Assembly (NCBI RefSeq): GCF_003477885.1
Contig: NZ_QUEE01000004.1
Coordinates: 62,001 to 126,000, forward strand
Length of the DNA: 64,000 bases
Direction of reading: 5' to 3'
Source: Lachnotalea sp. AF33-28
GTDB taxonomy: Bacteria > Bacillota > Clostridia > Lachnospirales > Lachnospiraceae
The notes below the pieces were generated by a model, which worked only from the letters and a program-made list of their open reading frames with translations, did no database searches and was not told the DNA's origin. Positions 42,238-50,918 of this stretch are shown here, one piece after another. Within the stretch, counting starts at the first letter, position 1; each line of letters opens with the position of its first letter. The position numbers and the translations under genes are program-made.

Positions 42238-42996
42238 ATGGAATACAGCATTCGGCAGTTATCGGATCTGGCGGGAGTCAGTACAAGAACACTGCGCTAT
42301 TATGATGAGATTGGACTGCTTGCGCCCGTCCGAACCGGTGAAACCGGCTGCCGGTATTACGGGCAGGAAGAGGTGGAAAGGCTGCAGCAGATTCTGTTCT
42401 ACAGACAGCGCGGGATGGGGCTGGATAAAATACGGGACATCTTGCAGGAAAAGGATTTCGATGTGCTGGCTGCGCTCACAGAGCATCTGCGTGAGCTTGA
42501 AAGGCAGCAGGAGTATATTTCGGACCTGATTCAAACTGTGAATCTGACGATATCTATGATGAGAGGAGAAATAGTAATGGATGACGCGAAGAAATTTGCA
42601 GCTTTTAAAAAGCGGATGGTGGACGACAATGAAAAACAGTACGGTGAAGAAGCCAGGGAGCTCTACGGTGAGGACAGGGTGGAGGAAAGCAATGCGAAAA
42701 TGATGAATCTGTCAAAAGAAGAGTACGACCGGTTTGAAAAACTGGGAAAGGAGATTCTAAAAGGGCTGCAGCAGGCTGTATCCGGCCATGAAAACCCGCA
42801 GGGAGAGATGGGACGCCGTTTGGCCGAAATGCACAGGGAATGGCTGGAATTTACCTGGCAGAGCTATACAACGAAGACTCATGCAGGCCTGGTGGAGATG
42901 TATGTGGCGGATGAGCGGTTCCGCAAATATTACGACAGTGAGGTGGAGGGCTGCGCCCAGTTTCTTAGGGATGCTGTGAAATTCTGGATGAAATGA
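42238..42996 (+). CDS. MerR family regulator with TipAS-like effector domain
   Basis: A 252-residue regulator. The winged helix MerR domain is at residues 1-70 (YSIRQLSDLAGVSTRTLRYYDEIGLLAPVRTGETGCRYYG), a coiled coil at 80-110 and a C-terminal helical TipAS-type domain at about 120-252. TipAS domains bind antibiotics in known members; the ligand here is unknown. ATG at 42238 with GGAGG upstream is preferred over TTG at 42232. It overlaps or abuts the acetyltransferase-Nudix gene. Confidence 0.88.
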   Translation: MEYSIRQLSDLAGVSTRTLRYYDEIGLLAPVRTGETGCRYYGQEEVERLQQILFYRQRGMGLDKIRDILQEKDFDVLAALTEHLRELERQQEYISDLIQTVNLTISMMRGEIVMDDAKKFAAFKKRMVDDNEKQYGEEARELYGEDRVEESNAKMMNLSKEEYDRFEKLGKEILKGLQQAVSGHENPQGEMGRRLAEMHREWLEFTWQSYTTKTHAGLVEMYVADERFRKYYDSEVEGCAQFLRDAVKFWMK

Positions 42997-43016
42997 GCGC
43001 CAGTGAGGAGGATACA

Positions 43017-43955
43017 GTGATAAATTTCAGAGAAATGCAGGATACGGAAGAGGACTACCGGCTGCTGCTGTCATGGTTTTCCAATCCGGAAGTATTTCGG
43101 TGGTATGGACAGGAAGATTTCCCGGATGGGGTCAGCCTGGACCTGGTTAAGGAAAAGTACAGGCTTCGCTGTCTGAGAGCCGATGCGGTCACTCCGGCTG
43201 TCATAGAGATAGATGGCAGGCCTGCAGGCTACATACAGTATTACAAAACCGATGACTGTCCGGGGGAGAGCGATGTATGGGGGATTGATCTGTTTATAGG
43301 GGAAGATGATTTCAGAGACCGGGGCTATGGCACGGCCATACTGAATAAAATGACCGGATATCTGTTTCAGGAAAAAAAGGCCGGTAAGATCATACTGGAC
43401 CCGGAGCAGGATAACAAAAGAGCAATCCGCTGCTATGAGAAGGCCGGTTTTATTGTGAAAGGCAGGATAGGAGAGCACCAGCTTCTGATGGTTTTAGAGA
43501 AAAACATGCAGGGTTCTATTGTGGATGTTTGTTTTTATGATGAAGTTTCAGACAGCCTTTTAAAATATGCTGTGATCGTATCGCGCTTTCAGGGTCAATG
43601 GCTGTTCTGTAAGCATAAAAACCGTTCGACCTATGAGTGCCCCGGCGGACACAGAGAGCCGGGAGAAGATATACTGGCCACTGCCAGGCGGGAACTCTAT
43701 GAAGAGACCGGCGCTCGAAAATACAGCTTAAAGCCGGTCTGCGTATACTCGGTGGTCCGCAGCAGCGCTAAAGGCGCGGACAGGAATGAAACCTTTGGCC
43801 TGCTTTGCTATGCAGAGATTTATGAGCTTTCAGAACTGCCCGCCGAATTTGAGATGGAACGGATCACATTGTTTACAGAGCTGCCGGATGCCTGGACGTA
43901 TCCCGAAATACAGCCAAGGCTGATGGCTAAGATTATGGAAACCGTGTCACTGTAG
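43017..43955 (+). CDS. GNAT acetyltransferase fused to a Nudix hydrolase
   Basis: A 312-residue two-domain protein. Residues 1-160 are a GNAT fold like aminoglycoside 6'-N-acetyltransferases (WGIDLFIGEDDFRDRGYGTAILNKM, the acetyl-CoA loop, then DNKRAIRCYEKAGF). Residues 165-312 are a Nudix domain with GGHREPGEDILATARRELYEETGA intact. The start is taken as GTG 43017 with GAGGAGG upstream; ATG 42993 overlapping the merR stop is possible. The GNAT target is unknown, so a resistance function should not be assumed. The 3' end overlaps the convergent DMT gene by nine bases. Confidence 0.85.
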   Translation: MINFREMQDTEEDYRLLLSWFSNPEVFRWYGQEDFPDGVSLDLVKEKYRLRCLRADAVTPAVIEIDGRPAGYIQYYKTDDCPGESDVWGIDLFIGEDDFRDRGYGTAILNKMTGYLFQEKKAGKIILDPEQDNKRAIRCYEKAGFIVKGRIGEHQLLMVLEKNMQGSIVDVCFYDEVSDSLLKYAVIVSRFQGQWLFCKHKNRSTYECPGGHREPGEDILATARRELYEETGARKYSLKPVCVYSVVRSSAKGADRNETFGLLCYAEIYELSELPAEFEMERITLFTELPDAWTYPEIQPRLMAKIMETVSL

Positions 43956-44843
43956 TTTTGCGGGACACCCTCTTCGCTCGGACAGGAACAGGCCGGCCAT
44001 TGTAAGAACGGTGCCGGCGCCTGCCATCAACGTTACCGTTTCACGGAGCACGATAACGGAAGTGATTACGGTGATCACAGGCACCAAATAGATATAGATG
44101 CTGGTTTTCACAGCTCCCAGGATCCCTACGGCATAATTCCAGGTGACAAAGCAGAGGGCGGAAGCGCCCAGCCCCAAAAACAGAATATTTAAGAGACAGA
44201 CTGGATTGGAAAAATGTGTAAGATCCGGCTTGAAATCAAACAGGAACAGCGCCGGCAGCATAAACAGAATGCCGTAGAAGAAGATCCGTCTGGTGGTGAG
44301 GATGGTATGGTACCCGAAACTGCTGATTTTTCTCGTCAGCACAGAATAGCATGCCCATATAAAAGCGGCGAGCACCGCCAGCAGATCGCCGGCCGGATTG
44401 AGCGCCAGCCTGGAACCGTTAAAACTGATGAGAGCGATCCCAGCCATGGCGAGCACAAAGCCGGTAAAGAAGTTTGCACTTAATTTCTCTTCCCCCTTCA
44501 TAAACAGATGCGTCAGCATTGCAGTGAAAAACGGGGCGATGGAAATGATCACTCCTACGTTGGAGGCCTGTGTACAGGTCAGCGCTATGTTTTCCAGTAA
44601 ATAATACAGACAGATACCGCTTAGTCCGGCGGCAGCGAACGTGCATTCCTGCTTCCATCCGGTGCCTTTCAGCCTGTGTGGAAAGACCGCAAGCAGGGCG
44701 AGCGCTCCGATGACAAAGCGGATAAACAGGATTTCTACCGGCTGAAAGTCTGCAAGCAGTATTTTTGTGGAAATAAATGTGGTTCCCCAGATCAGGATCG
44801 TGAGGAACGCGGCCAGATGGCCCGACGCAGTTTTATTCTTCAT
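43947..44843 (-). CDS. EamA/DMT family permease
   Basis: A 298-residue protein with about ten membrane segments and two EamA repeats (start LAAFLTILIWGTTFISTKILL; second half from about residue 145). Members export or import metabolites and drugs; the substrate is not predictable. ATG at 44843 has AAAGGAGGGGCAC directly upstream and overlaps the end of the AraC gene by 11 bases, so the pair is co-translated. An earlier ATG at 44867 is less likely. Confidence 0.88.
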   Translation of the reverse strand: MKNKTASGHLAAFLTILIWGTTFISTKILLADFQPVEILFIRFVIGALALLAVFPHRLKGTGWKQECTFAAAGLSGICLYYLLENIALTCTQASNVGVIISIAPFFTAMLTHLFMKGEEKLSANFFTGFVLAMAGIALISFNGSRLALNPAGDLLAVLAAFIWACYSVLTRKISSFGYHTILTTRRIFFYGILFMLPALFLFDFKPDLTHFSNPVCLLNILFLGLGASALCFVTWNYAVGILGAVKTSIYIYLVPVITVITSVIVLRETVTLMAGAGTVLTMAGLFLSERRGCPAKLQ

Positions 44844-45690
44844 GTGCCCCTCCTTTTGCCCGTGCATCTGTAATTTTGCTCTTTAGAAATATCTCACGGT
44901 AAGCGCCGGGAGTCAGACCGATAAAGCTGCTGAAATAGTTAGTAAAATGGCTCTGGTCGGAAAAGCCTGTCTGTATGGCGGTTTCTACAGGAGGCACTCC
45001 CGACTCCAGCAGCTTTTTCGCCTCACCGATGCGGACCGTTTCCAGATAGCGGTAAGGCGTGATGCCTATGTATTTGGTAAATGCCCTAAGCAGTGTGGAT
45101 TTGCTTAAGCCGGAAAAGCTGCAGAGACGGTCCAGAGAGATAGGTTCCGCAAAATGCCGCTGCATAAACGCGCAGGCTTTTTCCACTTCGTCCGGACAAT
45201 CCGGTATGCATTCCTCAAAAGGCTGTCCATAGTGTCGGATCAGCAGCAGGATAAGAAACAGCAGATTCTCCTCTTTGCCAAATTCACCGGAGCCTGTCAT
45301 GACCATCTCATGCAGCGGGCGCAGATAACAGGCGGCTTCTTCATTTACAAATACGTTTACGGAAAATCCCGGAAGCTTATGTACGCCTGTCACTTCTCCG
45401 GCAAGCCTTAGCATCACTTCTTTTGGTATGTTAAATGCCCGGTAGTCCAGGGGAGCTTCCCCGGCCTGGCGGCAGGCATGGTTATCTCCGGGATGAAAGA
45501 GCACCATGTCTCCTGGCTTCAGCCTGTAATCCTGATTTCTGCATGAGAGAAAACGTTCCCCTGACTCGATCAGTCCAATTACATAATATTCATGAAAATG
45601 ATTTGGAAAGGGCTGGACAATTCCTTCCAGGCGGTATGCCTCTATGCCCAGTTCATCGTCATAGACAATTGTCCGTGTTTCTTTTTTCAA
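44833..45690 (-). CDS. AraC family regulator (cupin sensor)
   Basis: A 285-residue regulator. A cupin-like sensor fills the first half (QPFPNHFHEYYVIGLIESGERFLSCRNQDYRLKPGDMVLFHPGDNHAC). Two helix-turn-helix units lie at the C-terminus (LCSFSGLSKSTLLRAFTKYIGITPYRYLETVR and AIQTGFSDQSHFTNYFSSFIGLTPGAYRE). Proteins of this layout often regulate an adjacent LysE- or DMT-type exporter, as here. It starts with TTG, with GGAGG seven bases upstream. Confidence 0.9.
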   Translation of the reverse strand: MKKETRTIVYDDELGIEAYRLEGIVQPFPNHFHEYYVIGLIESGERFLSCRNQDYRLKPGDMVLFHPGDNHACRQAGEAPLDYRAFNIPKEVMLRLAGEVTGVHKLPGFSVNVFVNEEAACYLRPLHEMVMTGSGEFGKEENLLFLILLLIRHYGQPFEECIPDCPDEVEKACAFMQRHFAEPISLDRLCSFSGLSKSTLLRAFTKYIGITPYRYLETVRIGEAKKLLESGVPPVETAIQTGFSDQSHFTNYFSSFIGLTPGAYREIFLKSKITDARAKGGAHEE

Positions 45691-45723
45691 AGTGTCGCCT
45701 CCATAGATAAATGTTGTAATAAA

Positions 45724-45882
45724 CGCAGACGAAAATCAGCGCAGGTATAATGTCTGTCGACATTATGACATGTCAGCAAGCTGACATAGCCCCTCCGGGG
45801 GATGCGCATGATTTTCAATAGAAAATGTCTGCTTCGCAGACGAAAATCAGCGCAGGTATAATGTCCTGTCGACATTATACCA
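45724..45882. repeat. Cluster of direct repeats and palindromes upstream of the AraC-DMT operon
   Basis: A 31-base unit is repeated exactly at 45724-45754 and 45835-45865. Each copy runs into a hairpin (second copy: GGTATAATGTC pairs with GACATTATACC). Between them lie the palindrome TGTCAGCAAGCTGACA (45771-45786) and a GTCTGC/GCAGAC hairpin. Each unit contains GCGCAGG, as the other small repeats do. No gene is seen in 45691-45980. Confidence 0.6.
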
Positions 45883-45980
45883 TCTAGGCCCAGGGGTGGC
45901 TTGTAAGATATCATCAGATTAGGGGACATCAATTTGCGGGTCGGCGCACAGGAGGACACATAAAAGCAGAGAGCTTATTT

Positions 45981-46847
45981 TTATTCCGCTCTCTGCTTTT
46001 TGTAATTCATGGGGGACACCCCATAGTATTTTTTGAACAGCTTGCTGAAATGATACACATCTTCATAGCCGACCTGGGTGGCCACCTCACGGATATTAAG
46101 CCCTCTGTCCGTATCCAGCAGATCCCGCGCCTTTTCCAGCCGTATCTTGATCAGATAGTTGATCGGGGTTTCTCCGGTCTCCTCTTTGAAGATTTTTGAA
46201 ATATAAAAAGGACTTAAATACATGTTTTTGGAAATCTGGTCCAGGGAAATCTTCTCATTATAATGATCGTTAAAATAGTCCACGATCTGATCGATCACAT
46301 AAGCCCGTCCGGGAGATTCAAATACACAGCCGTTCACTTTATCGGCCGGTTCCTCTTTCGCCTTTTGCTGGGCCCTTAGAAGCGTCAGCAGAAACTGGAT
46401 CAGATAAGCCTTCTGCATGTAATATTTTCCGGGCAGACTGCTTTCGTTTTCAGAAATCATGGAATAGCTCAGTTTATTTAACTGCTGCCGCAAAGATGTT
46501 TCCGTGTGTATGATCGGAACATCCGGATCCGGCAGCGGAAAATGGTTCGCCTCCGCGCCGCAGAAAGTCACATTTGTAAAAGCGACAAAAAATTCAACAG
46601 ACGGATTCTCCGGATCGGTGACGATGCCTTCATGCATCACCCTGGGATTAAATACCAGCAGATCGCCGGCACTTACCGTGTAAATCTTCTCGTCAATCCG
46701 GAATTTACAGCTGCCGGACAGTATGTAGCCCATCTCCACATGGTCGTGGCAGTGGCAGCGTTCCGGCTTGATCCGTCTCCCTTTCCAGAAAAACAGAATG
46801 GTCGGATTCAGGTCTTCGTAAGCAATATCATGTTGGTTTGTACACAT
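45981..46847 (-). CDS. AraC family regulator divergent from the ABC exporter
   Basis: A 288-residue regulator with an N-terminal cupin (RCHCHDHVEMGYILSGSCKFRIDEKIYTVSAGDLLVFNPRVMHEG) and a C-terminal AraC domain (ISLDQISKNMYLSPFYISKIFKEETGETPINYLIKIRLEKA; VATQVGYEDVYHFSKLFKKYYGVSPMNYKK). ATG at 46847 with AAGGAG eight bases upstream is chosen over GTG at 46856. It faces the ABC exporter genes across 131 bases and is the likely regulator of that operon (inference). Confidence 0.9.
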   Translation of the reverse strand: MCTNQHDIAYEDLNPTILFFWKGRRIKPERCHCHDHVEMGYILSGSCKFRIDEKIYTVSAGDLLVFNPRVMHEGIVTDPENPSVEFFVAFTNVTFCGAEANHFPLPDPDVPIIHTETSLRQQLNKLSYSMISENESSLPGKYYMQKAYLIQFLLTLLRAQQKAKEEPADKVNGCVFESPGRAYVIDQIVDYFNDHYNEKISLDQISKNMYLSPFYISKIFKEETGETPINYLIKIRLEKARDLLDTDRGLNIREVATQVGYEDVYHFSKLFKKYYGVSPMNYKKQRAE

Positions 46848-46978
46848 AGCTTCCACTCCTTATAATAACAACATTCTACATCAAACAGGCAAGAAAGTAC
46901 ATTCCTTTTCTGAAAAATGAGATTATAATTTACAAAATGTAACTTAAAACCAAGCAAAAAAACATTAGTACGGGGGAT

Positions 46979-48733
46979 ATGAAAATGACACCTATGAAAT
47001 GGTTTTACTCCTTCCTTAAGAAATACCGAAGGAAGATGGCGTTGGGGCTGGTGTTTGTCACCTGCGTCGCCGTGCTGGCAGTCGTAAATCCATACATATC
47101 GGGAATCATTGTGGATAATGTAATCAAAGGCGGGGAATACGATCTGCTGCCAAAGCTTTTGATCTGCCTTGTCAGCGTAACGCTGGGCAAGAGCATACTG
47201 CGCTGGGTGTACCTGTTTATTTTCGAGACTTGTTCCCAGGGCCTTTTGTATGAGATGAGAGACACTGTGTACCGGCGCCTTCTGCAGGAGGATTTCACCT
47301 TCTACAATAAGAGGAGGACCGGCGATTTGATGTCCAGACAGACCGGAGATATGGACGCGATCCGGCATTTCGTATCCTATGTGGTCTATGCCTTCTATGA
47401 AAATATGCTGCTTTTTATACTGGCGCTGGTGATGATCTTTACAGTGGATGTCCGGCTGGCGCTTTGCATGCTCATCGTGGTTCCGTTCACGCTGCTGACC
47501 ACCTTAAGCCAGTCAAGAGCGGTGAAGCCGGCGTTCCATAAGATCAGAAGGCAGTTTTCCAGCCTGAATGCTTTCGTACAGGAAAATATCAGCGGCAACC
47601 GTGTGGTGAAGGCCTTTGCAAAAGAAGATTACGAGATGGAAAAGTTCGGTACGGAGAACGATGCCTACCGTGACGCGGAACTGGGAGCTTCCAGGGTCTG
47701 GATGAAATATGTGCCTGTATTTGAGTTTTTGTCCAACGCGCTGACGATCATACTGATCCTGCTGGGCGGATATATGGTGATCAACGGGGACATATCCATG
47801 GGCAAGCTGGTTACGGTGAACGGTTATCTGTGGATGCTGACGAACCCTCTGCGCCAGATTGGATGGCTGGTCAACGATATACAGCGTTTTACCACTTCCG
47901 TGGAAAAGATCTATGCCACCATCATTGAGGAGCCCAGAGTGAAGATGCCGGCGCATCCTGTGGACCGCAAACATATGGACGGAAATATCGAATTCCGCAA
48001 TGTTTCCTATCGGGCGGATGATGAAGATATTGTCACCGATATCAACTTTAAGGTGCGAAGGGGACAGACGGTGGGCATCATTGGCTCCACCGGATCCGGC
48101 AAGTCCACACTGATGAACCTGCTGTGCCGTTTTTACGATGTGACGGACGGAGAGGTGCTGGTGGACGGCGTCAATGTGAAAAAACTGGATTTATATCAGC
48201 TCCGTGATAATATCGGTATTGCCATGCAGGATGTATTTCTGTTTTCCGATACCATAGAGGGAAATATCGCCTATGGGCGTCCGGACTGCAGCCTGGAGGA
48301 TGTTGTCAAAGTGGCGAAGATCGCCGATGCGGACGGATTTATCCGCCAGATGCCCGACGGTTACGACACCATAGTTGGCGAGCGCGGCATGGGCCTGTCC
48401 GGCGGCCAGAAGCAGAGGATATCACTGGCCAGGGCGCTTTTAAAGGATCCGCCGATCGTGATACTTGACGACACCACATCCGCCGTGGATATGGAAACCG
48501 AATCCTATATACAGGAAGAGCTGAAGTCCACCGGGGAAGGGCGCACCATGTTTGTGATCGCATACCGCATCTCTTCTGTAAAGGATGCGGACCTGATCCT
48601 TGTAATGGATGAGGGCAGGATCGTAGAACAGGGAACCCATGAGAGCCTGCTGGCCCAGGACGGATATTATGCAACCGTATTCCACCACCAGTATGGTGAG
48701 TTTGAACAGTTAAAAGCGATGGGGGTGATCTGA
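46979..48733 (+). CDS. ABC exporter subunit 1 (degenerate ATPase site)
   Basis: A 584-residue half-transporter: six membrane segments (residues about 1-310), then a nucleotide-binding domain. Walker A is IGSTGSGKSTLMN and the signature is LSGGQ. Walker B reads VILDDTTSAVD, with aspartate in place of the catalytic glutamate, and the H-loop reads IAYRIS, with tyrosine in place of histidine. These changes mark the degenerate partner of heterodimeric exporters such as BmrCD/TM287-288. The second subunit follows one base later. The ATG at 46979 lies close to GGGGGA; ATG 46985 is also possible. Confidence 0.92.
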   Translation: MKMTPMKWFYSFLKKYRRKMALGLVFVTCVAVLAVVNPYISGIIVDNVIKGGEYDLLPKLLICLVSVTLGKSILRWVYLFIFETCSQGLLYEMRDTVYRRLLQEDFTFYNKRRTGDLMSRQTGDMDAIRHFVSYVVYAFYENMLLFILALVMIFTVDVRLALCMLIVVPFTLLTTLSQSRAVKPAFHKIRRQFSSLNAFVQENISGNRVVKAFAKEDYEMEKFGTENDAYRDAELGASRVWMKYVPVFEFLSNALTIILILLGGYMVINGDISMGKLVTVNGYLWMLTNPLRQIGWLVNDIQRFTTSVEKIYATIIEEPRVKMPAHPVDRKHMDGNIEFRNVSYRADDEDIVTDINFKVRRGQTVGIIGSTGSGKSTLMNLLCRFYDVTDGEVLVDGVNVKKLDLYQLRDNIGIAMQDVFLFSDTIEGNIAYGRPDCSLEDVVKVAKIADADGFIRQMPDGYDTIVGERGMGLSGGQKQRISLARALLKDPPIVILDDTTSAVDMETESYIQEELKSTGEGRTMFVIAYRISSVKDADLILVMDEGRIVEQGTHESLLAQDGYYATVFHHQYGEFEQLKAMGVI

Positions 48734-48734
48734 C

Positions 48735-50525
48735 ATGGCCAGAAATAAATATGACGTAGACGAAAATCTGGAAGTGAAATTTGACTTTGGCCAGGTAAAG
48801 CGCCTTGGGAAATATCTAAAACCGTTTAAGAAGAAACTGATACTGGTGGTGGCCGTCATGCTGTCCGCCAGCGCCGCATCCATGCTGCTGCCCAGATTTT
48901 TTATGACGGTAATGGATGAATATATTCCCAATAAAGATATGCACGGGCTCCTGATGGTGGCGCTTGCGACCCTCGCCATCACCATCTATGTGGCTGTGGC
49001 GCTGCGCATTAAGATTAAGATCACCACGACGATCGGACAGAGCGTAATCCATCAGTTACGGGAGGATATTTTTTCACACCTGCAGGAACTGCCGTTTTCC
49101 TACTATGACAGCCGGCCTTACGGCAAAATCCAGGTGCGCGTGGTCAACTATGTGAATAACCTAAGCGACCTGCTTTCCAACGGTATCATCAATACCATCA
49201 CCGATCTCTGCAGCCTGGTGTTTGTCCTGATCTTTATGTTCAGCATCCATGTTAAGCTGACATTAGTCTGCATGTGCGGATTCCCGGTGCTGGCAGTCGT
49301 TGTCTTTCTGATCAAGAAGAAGCAGAGGCGCGCATGGCAGAACTCCAGCAATAAGCAGTCCAACCTGAATGCATATATCGCGGAGAGCATTAACGGCATC
49401 CGCGTGACGCAGGCCTTTGTAAGAGAGCGGGAAAATGCGGGCATTTTTAACCGTTTAAGTGAGAACTGCCGCAAAGCATGGATGGGAGCCATAAAATTTA
49501 ACTTCCTGATCCACCCCACAGTGGATAACATATCCACGATTACGACCGCTTTTATTTATCTGCTTGGGATTTCGTGGATGGTTTCCGGTGCGGGAGATGT
49601 GACCGTAGGTATCATGATTGCATTCACCGGCTATATTGGCAGGTTCTGGGCGCCGATCACCACACTGGCAGGTTTTTACAATTCACTGCTGACCGCCATT
49701 TCTTACCTGGAACGAATCTTTGAAACCATAGATGAGCCGATCACGGTGAAGGATCAGCCGGGCGCGGTGCCTATGCCGGAAATCGAAGGCAGGGTGGAGT
49801 TTAAAGATGTGGTATTTTCCTATGAAGACGGCGTCAGGGTGTTAAACGGCATCAATTTTATCACGCAGAAGGGCCAGTCCTTTGCGATTGTAGGCCCCAC
49901 CGGAGCCGGAAAGACCACGATCGTCAATCTGTTAAGCCGTTTTTATAACCTGGAATCCGGTCAGATCCTGATCGACGGGGTGGATATCAATACCGTGACG
50001 ATCCGTTCCCTAAGGACACAGATGGGCGTCATGATGCAGGACAGTTTTATATTCTCCGGCACCATCATGGACAATATCCGGTACGGCAATATGGATGCCA
50101 CGGATGAAGAGGTGATCGCGGCGGCAAAGACCGTATGCGCCCACGATTTTATTAAGGATATGGAAGACGGATATTATACGCAGGTAAATGAGCGGGGCAG
50201 CAGGCTTTCCGTAGGGCAGAGACAGCTGATCTCCTTTGCCAGAGCGCTTTTGGCGGACCCGAAGATCCTGATTCTCGACGAAGCCACCTCCAGCATCGAT
50301 ACGGAAACAGAGATCGTGCTGCAGAAGGGCTTAAACCGCCTGCTGGAGGGCAGAACCTCCTTTATCATCGCCCACCGCCTCTCCACCATCAAGAACAGCT
50401 CCTGCATCATGTATGTGGACAGAGGCAATATACAGGAGATGGGAAGCCACGACGAGCTGATGGAACTGCAGGGAGAATACTACAAGCTCTATATGTCGCA
50501 GTATGAATTTCTGAAGAGAGCATAA
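48735..50525 (+). CDS. ABC exporter subunit 2 (consensus catalytic site)
   Basis: A 596-residue half-transporter with six membrane segments and an ATPase domain. Walker A is VGPTGAGKTTIVN, Walker B is ILILDEATSSID with the catalytic glutamate, and the H-loop IIAHRLS is intact. The signature is LSVGQ, with valine replacing glycine. With subunit 1 this gives one normal and one degenerate ATP site, as in known heterodimeric multidrug or lipid exporters. The substrate is unknown. A strong terminator follows. Confidence 0.93.
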   Translation: MARNKYDVDENLEVKFDFGQVKRLGKYLKPFKKKLILVVAVMLSASAASMLLPRFFMTVMDEYIPNKDMHGLLMVALATLAITIYVAVALRIKIKITTTIGQSVIHQLREDIFSHLQELPFSYYDSRPYGKIQVRVVNYVNNLSDLLSNGIINTITDLCSLVFVLIFMFSIHVKLTLVCMCGFPVLAVVVFLIKKKQRRAWQNSSNKQSNLNAYIAESINGIRVTQAFVRERENAGIFNRLSENCRKAWMGAIKFNFLIHPTVDNISTITTAFIYLLGISWMVSGAGDVTVGIMIAFTGYIGRFWAPITTLAGFYNSLLTAISYLERIFETIDEPITVKDQPGAVPMPEIEGRVEFKDVVFSYEDGVRVLNGINFITQKGQSFAIVGPTGAGKTTIVNLLSRFYNLESGQILIDGVDINTVTIRSLRTQMGVMMQDSFIFSGTIMDNIRYGNMDATDEEVIAAAKTVCAHDFIKDMEDGYYTQVNERGSRLSVGQRQLISFARALLADPKILILDEATSSIDTETEIVLQKGLNRLLEGRTSFIIAHRLSTIKNSSCIMYVDRGNIQEMGSHDELMELQGEYYKLYMSQYEFLKRA

Positions 50526-50530
50526 AAAAT

Positions 50531-50575
50531 ATCAGCCCCATCTGGCGGATACATGCCGGATGGGGCTGATTTTTT
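50531..50575. terminator. Bidirectional terminator between the ABC exporter and rubredoxin genes
   Basis: ATCAGCCCCATC at 50531-50542 pairs with GATGGGGCTGAT at 50559-50570, flanked by A-rich and T-rich tracts. Confidence 0.85.
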
Positions 50576-50583
50576 AAAATTAT

Positions 50584-50748
50584 TTATTCATCCACTTCGC
50601 TGAACTCATCTTTGCCTACCGCACAGAGAGGACAAACCCAGTCTTCGGGAAGATCTTCAAATGCTGTGCCGGGATCAATGCCGTTATCCGGATCTCCGGC
50701 TTCGGGATCGTAGATGTAACCACATACGTCGCAAACATATTTTTTCAT
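50584..50748 (-). CDS. Rubredoxin
   Basis: A 54-residue protein starting MKKYVCDVCGYIYDPEAGD. The two CxxC-type knuckles, CDVCGY and CPLCAVGK, bind a single iron. The conserved FEDLPEDWVCPLC is present. It is a small electron carrier, typical of anaerobes and often used in oxygen or peroxide detoxification. The gene converges on the ABC exporter operon and shares its terminator. Confidence 0.97.
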   Translation of the reverse strand: MKKYVCDVCGYIYDPEAGDPDNGIDPGTAFEDLPEDWVCPLCAVGKDEFSEVDE

Positions 50749-50858
50749 GACAGAATACTTCCTTTCTTGATATATTTATAAGTGTAAACTGATTATAGCA
50801 TTTTTAGTCAAAAAAGAAAACGAAATAAACTATAAACTGTATTAAATATTTTTCGGAC

Positions 50859-50918
50859 GTTGCTGTTCAGGGTTGTCGTAAACCTACCGCGAATGACAGG
50901 TCAGCCCTGAACAGTAAC
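50859..50918. mobile_element. 60-bp MITE-like element with TTTCGGAC target duplication
   Basis: Terminal inverted repeats GTTGCTGTTCAGGG (50859-50872) and CCCTGAACAGTAAC (50905-50918) differ at one base. The direct repeat TTTCGGAC flanks the element exactly (50851-50858 and 50919-50926). Its interior shares 29 identical bases with the 39156 element. It encodes the last residues and stop of the EFR1 gene. Confidence 0.8.

Noticed and set aside
43017..43955. Aminoglycoside resistance gene
   Set aside because: The GNAT half resembles AAC(6') enzymes but is fused to a Nudix domain and has no supporting evidence of drug modification.
45724..45882. Possible CRISPR array
   Set aside because: Only two repeat units are present, the intervening sequence is itself palindromic and no cas genes are near.
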